64,000 nucleotides of DNA from Neomesorhizobium albiziae (GTDB taxonomy: Bacteria; Pseudomonadota; Alphaproteobacteria; Rhizobiales; Rhizobiaceae). The DNA lies in contig NZ_FOSL01000005.1 of NCBI RefSeq assembly GCF_900114255.1, positions 248,001 through 312,000 of the forward strand, in the 5' to 3' direction. Made by a program: the position numbers and the translations under genes. Shown piece after piece: positions 1 to 10,037 of the stretch (positions are counted from its first letter, which is position 1; every line of letters starts with the position of its first letter). The notes below the pieces were generated by a model. That model searched no databases, was not told the DNA's origin, and was given only the letters and a program-made list of their open reading frames with translations.

Positions 1-2
1 TC

Positions 3-1331
3 ACCGCGGCCTGCTTTGCCGACGTGGGACACGAGGTTTTCTGCGTCGACATCGATGCAACGAGGATAGGTACGTTGCAGCGCGGCGAAGTGCCGATTTT
101 CGAACCGGGCCTCAAGGAACTCGTTGTCCGCAATGCCGAGGCTGGCCGGCTTGTCTTCTCCACCGACGCTCGCGCTGGCGTGCAGTTTGCCGAGCTGATC
201 TTCATTGCGGTCGGCACGCCGCCGAACGGCGACGGGTCGGCGGATCTGCGCCATGTGCTCGATGTTGCCAGGACGATCGGCGAGCACATCGACGGCTACA
301 AGATCGTGGTCGGCAAGTCGACCGTTCCTGTCGGCACTGCCGACCGGGTTGGCGCGACGATCACTGAGACGATGGCGGCGCGCGGTGTAGCGCACGTTTT
401 CGATGTCTGCTCCAATCCGGAGTTCCTCAAGGAAGGCAGCGCGGTGGAGGACTTCACCAAGCCGGCCCGCATCATCGTCGGCACGGGGTCGGAAATCGTT
501 CGCAAGAAGCTTCACGACTGTTACGCGCCATACAACCGCAACCACGACAAGCTGATGTATATGGACGTTCGCTCGGCCGAACTCACCAAATATGCCGCCA
601 ATGCGATGCTGGCGACCAAGATCAGCTTCATGAACGAGATGGCCAATATCGCCGAGCGGCTTGGCGCTGACATCGAGGAGGTGCGCAAGGGCATCGGCTC
701 GGACCCGCGCATCGGATATCAATTCATCTATCCCGGCTGCGGCTACGGCGGCTCGTGCTTCCCCAAGGACGTGCGCGCGCTTGCAAGCATCGCCAGGGAG
801 GCCGGTTTTGGGGCCGATCTCATGCAGGCGGTCGAGCGGGTCAACGACGCGCAGAAGGATGTGATGTTTCAGAAGCTGTCGCAAGCTTTCGACGGCAATC
901 TTGAAGGCCGCACCATCGCGCTCTGGGGCCTGGCATTCAAGCCGAACACCGACGACATGCGCGAAGCGCCGAGCCGCAGGCTGATGGAAGCGCTCTGGGG
1001 CGCCGGCGCCAGTGTACGGGCATTCGATCCCGAAGCGATGCCCGAGGCGCGCCGTCTCTATGGCGGGCGGGCGGACCTGGTGCTTGCATCAAGCCCGCAA
1101 CAAGCTGCTGCTGGCGCGGATGCCCTGGCAATCTGCACAGAGTGGAAACAATTCCGGGTGGCGGATTTCGCCTGGCTGAAGGCCAATCTTATCAACCCGG
1201 TGATTGTCGATGGGCGCAATCTCTATGACCCGGAGCAGGTGCGTCAGCATGGATTGCTTTATTACGCCATCGGCCGCGGCGATTCGGTCAATCGCGCGGC
1301 TTCCGCTCCGGCCCGTCGCGAGGTCGCTTAA
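3..1331 (+). CDS. UDP-glucose/GDP-mannose 6-dehydrogenase, 5'-truncated by window start
   Basis: NAD-dependent oxidation of a nucleotide sugar (most likely UDP-glucose to UDP-glucuronate) for surface polysaccharide synthesis in the cytoplasm. The frame is already open at base 3 and reads into [10 protein letters not shown], the second half of the N-terminal Rossmann unit, so the start codon and GxGxxG loop lie upstream. About 442 residues are visible, close to the full family length. Hallmarks are [14 protein letters not shown], the catalytic-cysteine loop [14 protein letters not shown], and the C-terminal domain motif [11 protein letters not shown]. Stop is TAA at 1329-1331. It converges on the ABC operon that ends at 1646. 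UDP-glucose versus GDP-mannose cannot be settled from sequence, so I leave the symbol blank, although ugd/rkpK is the likeliest assignment. The many glycosyltransferases from 12 to 25 kb suit a uronic-acid-containing glycan. Confidence 0.93.
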   Translation, partial: TAACFADVGHEVFCVDIDATRIGTLQRGEVPIFEPGLKELVVRNAEAGRLVFSTDARAGVQFAELIFIAVGTPPNGDGSADLRHVLDVARTIGEHIDGYKIVVGKSTVPVGTADRVGATITETMAARGVAHVFDVCSNPEFLKEGSAVEDFTKPARIIVGTGSEIVRKKLHDCYAPYNRNHDKLMYMDVRSAELTKYAANAMLATKISFMNEMANIAERLGADIEEVRKGIGSDPRIGYQFIYPGCGYGGSCFPKDVRALASIAREAGFGADLMQAVERVNDAQKDVMFQKLSQAFDGNLEGRTIALWGLAFKPNTDDMREAPSRRLMEALWGAGASVRAFDPEAMPEARRLYGGRADLVLASSPQQAAAGADALAICTEWKQFRVADFAWLKANLINPVIVDGRNLYDPEQVRQHGLLYYAIGRGDSVNRAASAPARREVA

Positions 1332-1425
1332 CAGCTACGCCGGCCGGTGCCACGCTGGCGTTATCTCCCACAAGGGCGAGGCAATCGCATGTGATTGGTC
1401 GACCCCCACTCCGGTTTGCTTTGCG

Positions 1426-1577
1426 CCCCCTCTCCGTCTCGGCTTCGCCTCGACACCTCTCCCCCGCTTCGCAGGGGCGAGGAACCGCTGCCGCGATGCC
1501 GACGCCCTTCCAGCTTGGGTTCCTCGCCCCTGCGAAGCGGGGGAGAGGTGGTTTGCGCAGCAAACCGGAGAGGGGGG
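1426..1577. repeat. Palindromic intergenic element, type A (RIME-like)
   Basis: The 314-bp gap between the dehydrogenase and the ABC operon holds a large inverted repeat. Arms 1455-1486 and 1518-1549 are perfect 32-bp reverse complements around a 31-nt spacer. Outside them a second, almost complementary pair (1426-1436 and 1566-1576) is separated from the core by small hairpin-forming segments, for example GGTTTGC-GCA-GCAAACC at 1549-1565. Such nested palindromes between convergent genes are characteristic of rhizobial mosaic elements. The stem may also act as a bidirectional transcription terminator, but that is inference. Confidence 0.85.
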
Positions 1578-1645
1578 CCTTCCAAAACAAGGGCCGGATG
1601 GGAGCGCCACGGAGCGCGCACGCCGCCGCCCCTTTTTCCGTCCCG

Positions 1646-2821
1646 TCAGCGATATGGGTCGGCCGCGTCGCGCAGGCCATCGCCAAGGAAGTTGAACGCG
1701 AGGATGACCAGAATGACGGGGATCATCGGGAAAAGCAGCCACGGGTAGAAAGCGATCACGCTGACCCCGCGGGCCTCGGTCAGGAGAATGCCCCAGCTGG
1801 TGATGGGCGGCCTGAGACCCAATCCAAGGAAGCTCAGCGCGGTCTCTCCCAGGATCATGCCGGGGATCGCGATCGTCGCGGTGGCGATCAGATGCGACAT
1901 GAAGCCGGGGATCAGGTGCCGGCCGATGATGCGGCTGCTTTTGGCGCCCATCAATTGCGCGGCGAGCACATAGTCTTCCTCGCGCAGGGCGAGGAGTTTC
2001 GAGCGCACCGCTCGCGCCAATCCGGTCCAGTCGAGCAATCCAAGAATGAGCGTTATGCCGAAATAGATGAGGATCGGACTCCAGGTCACCGGCATGATCG
2101 CCGCCAGAGCCATCCACAGGGGAATGCTCGGTATGGACTGCAGCACTTCGATGACACGCTGCACGATCAGATCGAACACGCCGCCGTGGTAGCCGGCGAG
2201 CCCTCCGATGATGATGCCCAGCACGAAGCTGAAGGCAATGCCGACAAGCCCGATGGTAAGCGAAATGCGGGCGCCGTAGATGATGCGCGACAGCACGTCA
2301 CGCCCCAGCCGGTCGGTGCCGAGCAGGAACAGCTGGCCGTTTTCGGCCGGGCACGCCAGGTGAATGTTGCTTTCGACCAGCCCCCAGAATTTGTAGCTGT
2401 CGCCGCGGCAGAAGAAGCGGATCGGCTGCACCTGGCTCCTGTCGTCGCTGTAGTTCCGCTTGAGCGTATCCATATCCAGCGTCATCTGCCGGCCATAGAC
2501 GAAAGGTCCGATGAACTGGCCGTCGCTGAAGAAGTGGACACGCTGCGGCGGCGAGTAGATGAAATCCATGTTGCGCGTATGCAAGTTGTACGGCGCAAGG
2601 ATCTCGCAGACGAGGATCATCAGGTAGAGCGCGGCAAGGAATATGCCGGAAGCCACCGCAACCCTGTGCCGCTTGAACTTCCACCACATCAGCTTCAGTT
2701 GCGAGGCTTGGTAGACCTGCGATTGCTCCTCCGTCATCGCTTCGACGGAAAGCGGATCGAACGGTGCGGTGGAAATGTAGTGGCCGAGGCCTGCGCCCGG
2801 TGCGGGAAGCGGTGAGTTCAT
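1646..2821 (-). CDS. Peptide/oligosaccharide ABC transporter permease (YejE/DppC-like)
   Basis: Inner-membrane permease, the second of two in a peptide/opine/oligosaccharide-type importer. The 391-aa product starts MNSPLPAPGAG, with an N-terminal cytoplasmic stretch, a first membrane segment near residues 55-75, a periplasmic loop of more than 100 residues, and the conserved late core (RLGRDVLSRIIYGARISL, then the EAA-type loop AAQLMGAKSSRIIGRHLIP). A long loop after TM1 and the GRDxxSR motif are typical of DppC/YejE proteins. The start ATG at 2821 overlaps the upstream permease stop by 4 bp (ATGA), which fixes the start; longer upstream readings are shadows. It is the last gene of the operon. 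The substrate is not deducible; short peptides are the family default. Confidence 0.9.
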   Translation of the reverse strand: MNSPLPAPGAGLGHYISTAPFDPLSVEAMTEEQSQVYQASQLKLMWWKFKRHRVAVASGIFLAALYLMILVCEILAPYNLHTRNMDFIYSPPQRVHFFSDGQFIGPFVYGRQMTLDMDTLKRNYSDDRSQVQPIRFFCRGDSYKFWGLVESNIHLACPAENGQLFLLGTDRLGRDVLSRIIYGARISLTIGLVGIAFSFVLGIIIGGLAGYHGGVFDLIVQRVIEVLQSIPSIPLWMALAAIMPVTWSPILIYFGITLILGLLDWTGLARAVRSKLLALREEDYVLAAQLMGAKSSRIIGRHLIPGFMSHLIATATIAIPGMILGETALSFLGLGLRPPITSWGILLTEARGVSVIAFYPWLLFPMIPVILVILAFNFLGDGLRDAADPYR

Positions 2822-3816
2822 TTGGTGCTTCCGCCTTGCAACCGGATGCGTGGATCGAGTGCCGCCAGCGCCAGATCGGAGATCAGGACGCCAATGACGG
2901 TCAAAAAGGCCAGGAACATCAGGAATGATCCGGCGAGATACATATCCTGGCTTTGCAGCGCCTTGATCAGCATCGGACCGGTCGTTTCGAGCGAGAGCAC
3001 GATGGCCGTGATCTCGGCACCGGAAATGATCGCCGGCAGGATCGATCCAATGTCGGACATGAAGAAATTGAGCGCCATGCGCAGCGGATATTTGACCAGG
3101 GTGCGGAAGGGATGAAGCCCCTTGGCGCGGGCCGTCATGACGTACTGCTTCTGCAACTCGTCCAGCAGGTTGGCGCGCAGGCGCCGGATCATGCCTGCCG
3201 TGCCTGCGGTGCCGACGATGATGACCGGAATCCACAGATGCTCAAGGATCGACTTTGCCTTGTCCCAGCTCATAGGCTCGCCAAGGTATTTCTGGTCCAT
3301 CAGGTGGCCAATGGAGGTCCCGAACCAGATGTTGGCGAAATACATCAGGATGAGCGCCAGCATGAAGTTCGGGATGGCGATGCCGAGCAGACCGAGGAAT
3401 GTCAGGCCGTAATCGCCCCAGCTGTACTGATGCGTTGCCGAATACATGCCGATCGGAAAGGCGAGGAGCCAAGTGAAGACGATGGTCACGAAGGACACCA
3501 GGACAGTCAGCCACATCCTGTCGCCGATGACGTCGCTGACCGGCAGCTCGTATTCGAACGAATAGCCGAAATCGCCCCGCAGCATGCCGGCGAGCCAGTA
3601 GAAGTAGCGAATGATCGGCGGTTTGTCGAAATTGTATTCGGCGCGCAGCGCTTCCAGCTTGTCCATGTCGACGCCTTCGCCCTGCGCGCGCATTTCCGCG
3701 GCGTAGCTGTCGAAATAGTCGCCAGGAGGCAGTTCGATGATAGTGAAGACCAGCGCCGAAATGATCAGCAGTGTCGGAACCATGACGGCGATGCGCCAGA
3801 GTATGTATCGCAGCAC
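2818..3816 (-). CDS. Peptide/oligosaccharide ABC transporter permease (YejB/DppB-like)
   Basis: First permease of the importer, 332 aa. It begins (GTG) LRYILWRIAVMVPTLL, a classic DppB/YejB N-terminal membrane segment, followed by a periplasmic region with YNFDKPPIIRYFYWL and a cytoplasmic EAA-type loop (TARAKGLHPFRTLVKYPLR). I chose GTG at 3816 because it lies 2 bp after the binding-protein stop (3819) and matches the family N-terminus; in-frame readings further upstream run through the binding-protein gene. YejB-type permeases usually have a long loop between TM1 and TM2, as here. The 4-bp overlap with the downstream permease suggests translational coupling. Confidence 0.9.
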   Translation of the reverse strand: MLRYILWRIAVMVPTLLIISALVFTIIELPPGDYFDSYAAEMRAQGEGVDMDKLEALRAEYNFDKPPIIRYFYWLAGMLRGDFGYSFEYELPVSDVIGDRMWLTVLVSFVTIVFTWLLAFPIGMYSATHQYSWGDYGLTFLGLLGIAIPNFMLALILMYFANIWFGTSIGHLMDQKYLGEPMSWDKAKSILEHLWIPVIIVGTAGTAGMIRRLRANLLDELQKQYVMTARAKGLHPFRTLVKYPLRMALNFFMSDIGSILPAIISGAEITAIVLSLETTGPMLIKALQSQDMYLAGSFLMFLAFLTVIGVLISDLALAALDPRIRLQGGSTK

Positions 3817-3818
3817 GC

Positions 3819-5720
3819 TCAGGCCTCTCCCGCCAGCCAGAATGTATCCGGCATGTAGACCCCGAGGTAGGAGGTCGGATCGAAACCGTAGAGCCCTTCC
3901 TTCGGAAGATTGCGCAGTCGAGAGGTGCACAGCACCGGCTGCAGGGTGGAGTTGACGAGGCCGATCGAAAACACCTGGTCGGTGTAGAGCGTCAGCATCG
4001 ATGTCCACACCTTGGCGCGCTCGGGCATTTCTGCCGAACGACGCCATTGCCTGACGAGCTCGACCAGTTCCGCCGCCGCAGGCAGGTCCGGTGGCTCTCC
4101 CACCTGTCCATGCGAAATGTAATGCGCGCCCCAGACCGGCCACTGCAACTGATCGTCGGCGGTCGGCGCAAGCTGCTTGGGGTTCATGTCGGCTGTTGGT
4201 ACGCCGTTGTCGATGCCGGACCACATCGACATCATGATCTCGCCGCCCATTGCGCGACTGCGGAAGACGTCGCGCTGCGAGGTGCGGATGAACAGCGCAA
4301 TACCCACTTCGCGCCAATGGTCGGTGATCAACTCGAGCGCATCGGTCTCGATGATGCTTTCGCCGGCGGTCTCGACCACGATCTGTGCTGCGCGGCCATC
4401 CGGAAGGATACGGATTCCGTCGTCGCCGCGCTGCTCCAGGCCGACCTCGTCAAGCAGGGCTGCGGCCTTGGCCGGATCGTAGGCGGCCCAGGCGTCGGCA
4501 AAACTCTGCTGGAAGAGGGGGCTTTCCGGCAAAATGGTATCGGCGCTTTCCCGGCCGAGGCCGTAGAACACCGCCTTGTTGATCTCTTCCCGGTTGATTG
4601 CGAGGGAAAGCGCCCTGCGCATGCGCACGTCCTGCAGCAGCTTTCTCCAGGTCGGGTCGCCCGCGTTGAGGTTCGGCAGCAGCGCCAGTCGCGAACCTTG
4701 CGTGCGTTTCCAGAGCTGCACTTTCAGTGGATAGCGCTTTTCGGCGTCCTTCAGGAACGTGTAGTCGGCAAAATCCAGTCCGACGCTCTGCAGGTCGCTG
4801 TCGCCGGCCCCGCTCTTGGCGGGGATGATCGACGACGAGCTGACGTTCAGGATGAACTTGTCGATATACGGCAATTGCAGGCCGTTTTCGTCGACGCGGT
4901 GGAAGAACGGATTGCGCTCGAAGACGAACTGGTCCGCAGGTGGCTTGGTCATGTTTTGCCAGGGGTCGAGCGTCGGCAGTTCTGGATTTTCAGGCCGGTA
5001 CTGGCGCGACATGCGAATGTGCAGCGCGGTCCATTTCTTGGCCTTGTTCTTCTTCATCAGTTTCTCGAGTTCATCGGGATCCTGATACTTTTTGTGAAAC
5101 TGCTTGAGGTAGGCGGCAGGCAGCACGAGGCCCAACGGCTGGGCTGCTGCGAGACTGGGCAGGAAGTCGGGGTTGGCGCCTTCCCACGAGAAGCGGACGG
5201 TCAGCGTGTCGAGGATCTCGAAAAGGGGAGCGTTTCCGTCGACCATCATGGAGGTTGGTAGTCCGCCTGACGACAGGTCTTCGTTCATCAGGACGTCTTC
5301 GAAGCAGTAGCGGAAATCCTCGGACGTGAGCAAGCTGCCGTCGGACCACTTGTGGCCTTCGCGAATCTTGAAGGTGAAGACGCGATCGCCGACGGCTTCA
5401 AAGCTTTCCAGAATGTCGGCGTGCAGTCCCAGTTTTTCGTCAAAGCCAACGAGCCGGGCATAGCCGTTGATCGTCATCAGCCTGATGTCTTTCTGGCTGC
5501 CGATCAAGGTGCGCACCTCGCCGCCATACGTTCCGGGCTCCCGTCCCATGGCGCCGACATTCACCAGCCGCGGCACTTTGGGAAGTCGCTCGGCCATGGG
5601 AGGCAGGCTCTTGTCGTCCAGCCTTGGCTGCAGAAAGGTCGGCTCCATGCCGGCGGCGCGTGCCGTCACCGGAACCAATGCAGATGCAATAACGCCTAAT
5701 GCAGTTCGCCTGTTCATCAT
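3819..5720 (-). CDS. Family 5 extracellular solute-binding protein (peptide/oligosaccharide)
   Basis: Periplasmic substrate receptor of the ABC importer, 633 aa, a normal length for SBP family 5 (YejA/DppA/OppA class). It starts [17 protein letters not shown] with a signal peptide ending near ARAAG; the RR suggests possible Tat or ordinary Sec export. Family features include the segment FTFKIREGHKWSDGS and the late LSLAINREEINKAVFYG core. The ATG at 5718-5720 overlaps the TGA of the ATPase gene (ATGA), so the longer open frame back to 5996 is rejected. The gene sits between the ATPase and the two permeases, so all importer parts are present. The ligand is unknown. Confidence 0.92.
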   Translation of the reverse strand: MMNRRTALGVIASALVPVTARAAGMEPTFLQPRLDDKSLPPMAERLPKVPRLVNVGAMGREPGTYGGEVRTLIGSQKDIRLMTINGYARLVGFDEKLGLHADILESFEAVGDRVFTFKIREGHKWSDGSLLTSEDFRYCFEDVLMNEDLSSGGLPTSMMVDGNAPLFEILDTLTVRFSWEGANPDFLPSLAAAQPLGLVLPAAYLKQFHKKYQDPDELEKLMKKNKAKKWTALHIRMSRQYRPENPELPTLDPWQNMTKPPADQFVFERNPFFHRVDENGLQLPYIDKFILNVSSSSIIPAKSGAGDSDLQSVGLDFADYTFLKDAEKRYPLKVQLWKRTQGSRLALLPNLNAGDPTWRKLLQDVRMRRALSLAINREEINKAVFYGLGRESADTILPESPLFQQSFADAWAAYDPAKAAALLDEVGLEQRGDDGIRILPDGRAAQIVVETAGESIIETDALELITDHWREVGIALFIRTSQRDVFRSRAMGGEIMMSMWSGIDNGVPTADMNPKQLAPTADDQLQWPVWGAHYISHGQVGEPPDLPAAAELVELVRQWRRSAEMPERAKVWTSMLTLYTDQVFSIGLVNSTLQPVLCTSRLRNLPKEGLYGFDPTSYLGVYMPDTFWLAGEA

Positions 5721-7606
5721 GACCGTAACTCCCTGGCATCGGCGGTTCGTCGCGCAAGGACGAAATGTCCGCCACCGAGATCGGCTGGTTCCATGGCATT
5801 TTCGACGCCATCGTCGCGAAATTGCGGGCCCCATGCCCGCGTATCGGATGCTCCACTGGCTTGCAGCGTCTTGAAGTCGAGAGGTCGGTCGAGGTCGGGA
5901 AAGGGCACGGCTGCAAGCAGTGAACGCGTGTAGGGGTGGACCGGCTTGCGCAGCAGGATTTCGCGTGGCGCAAGCTCGACGATGCGTCCGCCGCACATGA
6001 CTGCGATACGGTCCGCCATGTAGTCCACCACTGCGAGATTGTGCGAGATGAATAGATAAGTCAGTCCCAGTTTCTTCTGCAAGTCCTTGAGAAGGTTCAA
6101 TATCTGGGCCTGAACGGAAACGTCGAGCGCCGAGACTGGCTCGTCGCAGATGATGAGATCGGGGCCGAGTGCGAGGGCGCGCGCGATGCCGATGCGCTGC
6201 CGCTGGCCGCCGGAAAAGCTATGCGGGTAGCGGTTCAGGTAGCGCTTGTCGAGGCCGATCGCCTGCATCAGCGACTTCACTTTTTCGAGCCGGTAGGTAG
6301 CGTCTCCGCGATCGTGGATTTCCAGCGGCTCGCTCAGGATATTCTGGATCGTCATGCGCGGCGACAGCGACGAGACGGGGTCCTGGAATACCATCTGGAT
6401 CTTGGTGCGCAGCGCTCGCAGTTCGGATCCCTCCGCCGCCAGCACGTCCATGGGGCCATCGGCCCCGTTATAGATAACCGACCCGGCTTCCGGCGTCAGC
6501 GCCCGCATCAGGATCTTGCTCACGGTGGTCTTGCCGCAACCGGATTCGCCGACCAGTCCCAGGCACTCACCGCGCTTTATGTCGAAGCTGACCCCGTCGA
6601 CGGCGCGAACCTGATGCTTCTGGCCGCCAAACCAGCTTGAGCTGCGGGTAGTGAATGTCTTGGTGAGATCCTTCACGGACAGCAGGACATCCGTTCGTCC
6701 GGCTTGCGGCGCGCGACGCGTGTCGAGAAGATTCTCAACATTCACAGGCACTTCGCGAAGCGCCTTCAAGCGCTCCCCGGGTTTCATGTCAAAATGTGGA
6801 ACGGCCGCCATCAAACCTTTCAGATAGGGATGGCTGGGCTTGCGAAAGATCGCCTCCACCGGGCCGGCTTCCATGATCTCGCCGTGATAGATCACAACCA
6901 CTTCGTCGGCGACATTGGCCACCACGCCCAGATCGTGAGTGATCAGAAGCATGGCCATGTTCAGCTTGGTCTGCAGGTCGCGCAGCAATTGCAGGATCTG
7001 GGCCTGGATCGTCACGTCGAGTGCAGTCGTCGGCTCGTCGGCGATCAGCAGGGCGGGGCGGCAGATCAACGCCATGGCGATCATGGCGCGCTGGCGCAGC
7101 CCGCCCGAAAGTTCGAAGGAATATTTGTCGTAAGCCTGCCTGGGATTGGGGAAGCCGACAAGCCCCAGCATTTCTTCCGTGCGTTCCCGCCGTTCGGTAG
7201 CGGACATGTCGGTGTGGATCAGCAGGACCTCGCTGATCTGGTTGCCGATCGTGTGGAGCGGCGACAGCGACGTCATCGGTTCCTGGAAGATCTTGCCGAT
7301 GCGGCGCCCTCGCAGTGACCTTATCTCCTGGCCGTCGCGGGGCATTTCCAGGATATCGGCAGTTTTTCCCGGGGTTTCGGGATCGGAAAACAGGATGCGG
7401 CCGCGCACATTGGCAGTTTTGGGAAGTATTCCCATGACGGCTTGGCTGATGACCGATTTGCCCGAACCGGATTCACCAACAAGTGCGGTTACCTTGCCTG
7501 GCAAAACCCGAAGATTGGCGCGCTTGACCGCATGAATCGGCCCGCCGACAATGGCGAAGGATATGCCAAGATCTTCGATCCTCAACAGATCAGCGCTAGA
7601 ATCCAT
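5717..7606 (-). CDS. Duplicated ATP-binding subunit of peptide ABC importer (YejF-like)
   Basis: Energy-coupling subunit, 629 aa, containing two complete nucleotide-binding domains in one chain, as in YejF and other fused Dpp-D/F proteins. Domain 1 (about 1-270) has Walker A GESGSGKS, signature [12 protein letters not shown] and Walker [13 protein letters not shown]. Domain 2 (about 310-600) has [21 protein letters not shown] and [12 protein letters not shown]. Each is followed by the oligopeptide-type C-terminal extension ([10 protein letters not shown] and [10 protein letters not shown]). The ATG at 7604-7606 gives [17 protein letters not shown]. It is the first gene of the operon, with 137 bp upstream that presumably contains the promoter; I could not identify a convincing hexamer pair there. 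Confidence 0.94.
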   Translation of the reverse strand: MDSSADLLRIEDLGISFAIVGGPIHAVKRANLRVLPGKVTALVGESGSGKSVISQAVMGILPKTANVRGRILFSDPETPGKTADILEMPRDGQEIRSLRGRRIGKIFQEPMTSLSPLHTIGNQISEVLLIHTDMSATERRERTEEMLGLVGFPNPRQAYDKYSFELSGGLRQRAMIAMALICRPALLIADEPTTALDVTIQAQILQLLRDLQTKLNMAMLLITHDLGVVANVADEVVVIYHGEIMEAGPVEAIFRKPSHPYLKGLMAAVPHFDMKPGERLKALREVPVNVENLLDTRRAPQAGRTDVLLSVKDLTKTFTTRSSSWFGGQKHQVRAVDGVSFDIKRGECLGLVGESGCGKTTVSKILMRALTPEAGSVIYNGADGPMDVLAAEGSELRALRTKIQMVFQDPVSSLSPRMTIQNILSEPLEIHDRGDATYRLEKVKSLMQAIGLDKRYLNRYPHSFSGGQRQRIGIARALALGPDLIICDEPVSALDVSVQAQILNLLKDLQKKLGLTYLFISHNLAVVDYMADRIAVMCGGRIVELAPREILLRKPVHPYTRSLLAAVPFPDLDRPLDFKTLQASGASDTRAWGPQFRDDGVENAMEPADLGGGHFVLARRTADARELRS

Positions 7607-7743
7607 TCCTGTCCATTTCCCCCCGACCAGGCTTGCAAGATACAGAACCTTGCCTAGTCGGTAGCAGACTATCGTACAGTCGCTAGCCTGCCTAGACTGT
7701 CTTCATTGGTAGGAAGGATGAGTTCGGGAAGGCGGTTCGATAC

Positions 7744-8697
7744 CTAGTCGGCGGGGCAAGGACCATCGTGCAGAACATCGGCGCAATTGGGTGAGCGCCG
7801 GAAGTCGTCGTAATACATCGTCCAGTCTGTCGTGTGCGCCGCCCGATAGGGACCGAACTTGAAATACTGGTTCTTCCCGAGACCAGGATCGGCATGACCG
7901 ATGCGGCCCTTTACCGTCACGATCGGCTTGCCGTTGGCAAAGAGCTCGACATGACCCGATCCGTCCGGACCTGGCTTGGTGAACACCACGAAGTCGATCC
8001 AGCCTGAATTTGGAGCCGGCAGCTTGTTGCCGTGGTCGGTCACGCTGATTGCATCCGTACAGGCGCCGTAGAGGTCGCCATCCTCCGGCAGCCAGGCCGC
8101 ATCAGTGGCCACCAGTGCCCGCATCTGGTTGGTTTCCGGCCTGAACCACACGGGCGTTCCGCTGGCGCAACCGCCAGCGCTGGCGGCCTGGACGGTCGGC
8201 GATACGTAGTTGGTTTCGACAGTTGCGAACAGTTTTCCCTGCCTTAGCCGCAAGGCGAGAAACGGGCTGAAATCTCCATCGGCGCCAGCGTCGATCTCCC
8301 GCTTCCACTGGGCAATCAGATAGCGATGGTCGTCATCGGGAATCGGGTCGCCGAACTTGACTGCGAAGCCGTACCAGACGCCTTCATCATAGGGCACGCG
8401 CAGATCGGTCTTTTCCCAGATTTCCGCGCGCTCGCTGCACGACGTCTTGCTTGCCGGACAAAGCGGCTTGACGCTGAGTTTGAGCGCGCCGCCGCCGTTG
8501 CGCACGACTTCCTTCTGGAACTCGACGATGCCGGCGCTTTGCTCGAAATTTTCCTTGTAGTAGAGCCCGCCGCTTTCTGAAAAACCTGGGCCATCGAAGC
8601 CATCCACCAGAACCTGCGAACCGCCCCCTGCTTCAGCGGGAACGGCCAGACAGAACGCAGCAGCCAGGCTCGCCATCCGGATGCCCCCGTTCGTCAT
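7744..8697 (-). CDS. Secreted heparin-lyase-I-like polysaccharide lyase fold protein
   Basis: A 317-aa exported protein. A signal peptide (ASLAAAFCLAVPAEAGG) precedes a beta-sandwich-like sequence with DGFDGPGFSESGGLYYKENF, ERAEIWEKTDLRVPYDEGVWYG and the late segment WTMYYDDFRRSP. This pattern resembles the heparin lyase I / PL20-like family (Pfam 'Polysacc_lyase'). Four cysteines in the first and middle parts may pair in the periplasm. The start overlaps the cyclase stop by 4 bp (8694-8697), so it is the last gene of a three-gene operon with a nucleotidyl cyclase and an FkbM methyltransferase. Whether it cleaves or only binds a glycan is unknown; its context points to polysaccharide processing. 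Confidence 0.75.
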   Translation of the reverse strand: MTNGGIRMASLAAAFCLAVPAEAGGGSQVLVDGFDGPGFSESGGLYYKENFEQSAGIVEFQKEVVRNGGGALKLSVKPLCPASKTSCSERAEIWEKTDLRVPYDEGVWYGFAVKFGDPIPDDDHRYLIAQWKREIDAGADGDFSPFLALRLRQGKLFATVETNYVSPTVQAASAGGCASGTPVWFRPETNQMRALVATDAAWLPEDGDLYGACTDAISVTDHGNKLPAPNSGWIDFVVFTKPGPDGSGHVELFANGKPIVTVKGRIGHADPGLGKNQYFKFGPYRAAHTTDWTMYYDDFRRSPNCADVLHDGPCPAD

Positions 8698-10037
8698 TGG
8701 ATTTTCTTCTGATCTTCAGGGGGCAACTGGATTCTCCGGGTGTCGCGATGCAGCAGGATGACCTGTTCCGCATCGGACATCCGATCGTAGCTGGGTTCCA
8801 GCCCGCCGTCTTCCTCGTAGGTGCCGACATCCGACATATCGGGGGAAAGAACGGTCAACTTGTGTCGGACGCCGGCCAGCTTTTCCTCGCCGAGCGTTGC
8901 CCAGTTGCCGTTGCAGTAGGATGCAAAATCCTTGCTGGCGATCAGCCGCTGCGGATATTTCTTGGTTAGGAGCTGCAGCCTCTGCACTTCGTTGACGGCG
9001 GAGCCGAAGGCCGAAAACGTCAGCCGGTCGGTCAGCCCGACATTGCCGAACATCACGTTGCCGACATGAAGCCCGATGCCGTAGCCGATCTCGGGCAGGC
9101 GTTGCTTGCGGCGATGCTTGTTGAGTTCGGACATTCTGGCGGCGGCCTTGAAGGCGGCGTTCAAGGCAGCTTGGCAGGCCACTTCAGACGGCCCGTGATG
9201 TCGCTCGCACGGATAGACGGCGAGAAAGCCGTCGCCGAGGAAGCTCAGGATCTGGCCACCGGAACGATTGAATGGCGCGGCGATCGCATCGAAGAACTGG
9301 TTCAACGTGTCGATATAAACCTCGCGGCCGGATGTTTCGGCCAGTTTTGTCGAACCGCGCATGTCGGCCATGACGAGTGCAGCACGGATCGTGTCGCCTT
9401 CGCCGCGCTTGATCTGGCCATTGAGCACGCGCTTACCCGCATCGCCACCGAGATAGGTGGTCAGCATGTTGTCGGCCAGCTTGTTGAGAACGGCCATTTT
9501 GGTTGCGACAGCCAGATTGCGCTGGATGTGCAGCAGGGCGGCGATCATGTCGTCGGAGAACCCTATTGGACTATCGGTCGTCCACGATCCGATCATCCCT
9601 TGGCTGGAGTTGGCGCCGAAGGACTGGACGAATGCTATGTAATCGGTGGCGCCAAGCGGCTTCAGGTCGTCGAAGATGGGAAACTCCGACGGCAGGCCGG
9701 GGTCGATGCGGCGGCGCAGAAACTCGAGATCGTTCGAAAGCAGGTAGTAATAAGGGCTGTTCAGGAATCGATCCGAAGAGTAGCCGGTTTTCTTGCGGAA
9801 CCCCTCGACCTGCATGCCGCGCCCCCGCTCCCAGGTGAAGCTGAGCGCATCATAGAGCGGGTGCAGCATGGAGAAGCTGAGATGCACGCGGATAAGCGGC
9901 AGGCCTGCCGCGGCGAGCCGTTCACAGAAGCCGTGGACCATCTGTTCGAGATTGTCACCGGCGAGCGAGGATTTGGTCAGCCAGTCGCTAACCTTGTCCA
10001 TGAGAATAGTGGAGACTTCGGTTTGCACTGCTTTCAT
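8694..10037 (-). CDS. Class III adenylate/guanylate cyclase with N-terminal sensory-type region
   Basis: Predicted soluble nucleotidyl cyclase, 447 aa. Residues 1-190 form a helical/mixed N-terminal domain without transmembrane segments; residues 215-380 are the class III catalytic domain. Both metal-binding aspartates are present (ALVMADMRGST, about D225; FLGDGFLAVYP, about D269), as are transition-state Asn and Arg in AVNEVQRL (about N349, R353). The base-recognition lysine four residues before the second metal Asp appears to be serine (ILSFLGD), and the Asp that usually pairs with it aligns with threonine (RLTFSAFG), so the nucleotide specificity is uncertain. It is translationally coupled to genes on both sides (4-bp overlaps at 8694-8697 and 10034-10037). 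Confidence 0.88.
   Translation of the reverse strand: MKAVQTEVSTILMDKVSDWLTKSSLAGDNLEQMVHGFCERLAAAGLPLIRVHLSFSMLHPLYDALSFTWERGRGMQVEGFRKKTGYSSDRFLNSPYYYLLSNDLEFLRRRIDPGLPSEFPIFDDLKPLGATDYIAFVQSFGANSSQGMIGSWTTDSPIGFSDDMIAALLHIQRNLAVATKMAVLNKLADNMLTTYLGGDAGKRVLNGQIKRGEGDTIRAALVMADMRGSTKLAETSGREVYIDTLNQFFDAIAAPFNRSGGQILSFLGDGFLAVYPCERHHGPSEVACQAALNAAFKAAARMSELNKHRRKQRLPEIGYGIGLHVGNVMFGNVGLTDRLTFSAFGSAVNEVQRLQLLTKKYPQRLIASKDFASYCNGNWATLGEEKLAGVRHKLTVLSPDMSDVGTYEEDGGLEPSYDRMSDAEQVILLHRDTRRIQLPPEDQKKIQ

Noticed and set aside
1391-2815. A 474-codon plus-strand open frame through repeat A and the YejE-like gene
   Set aside because: Its first part translates the palindrome and the rest is antisense to a clear permease.
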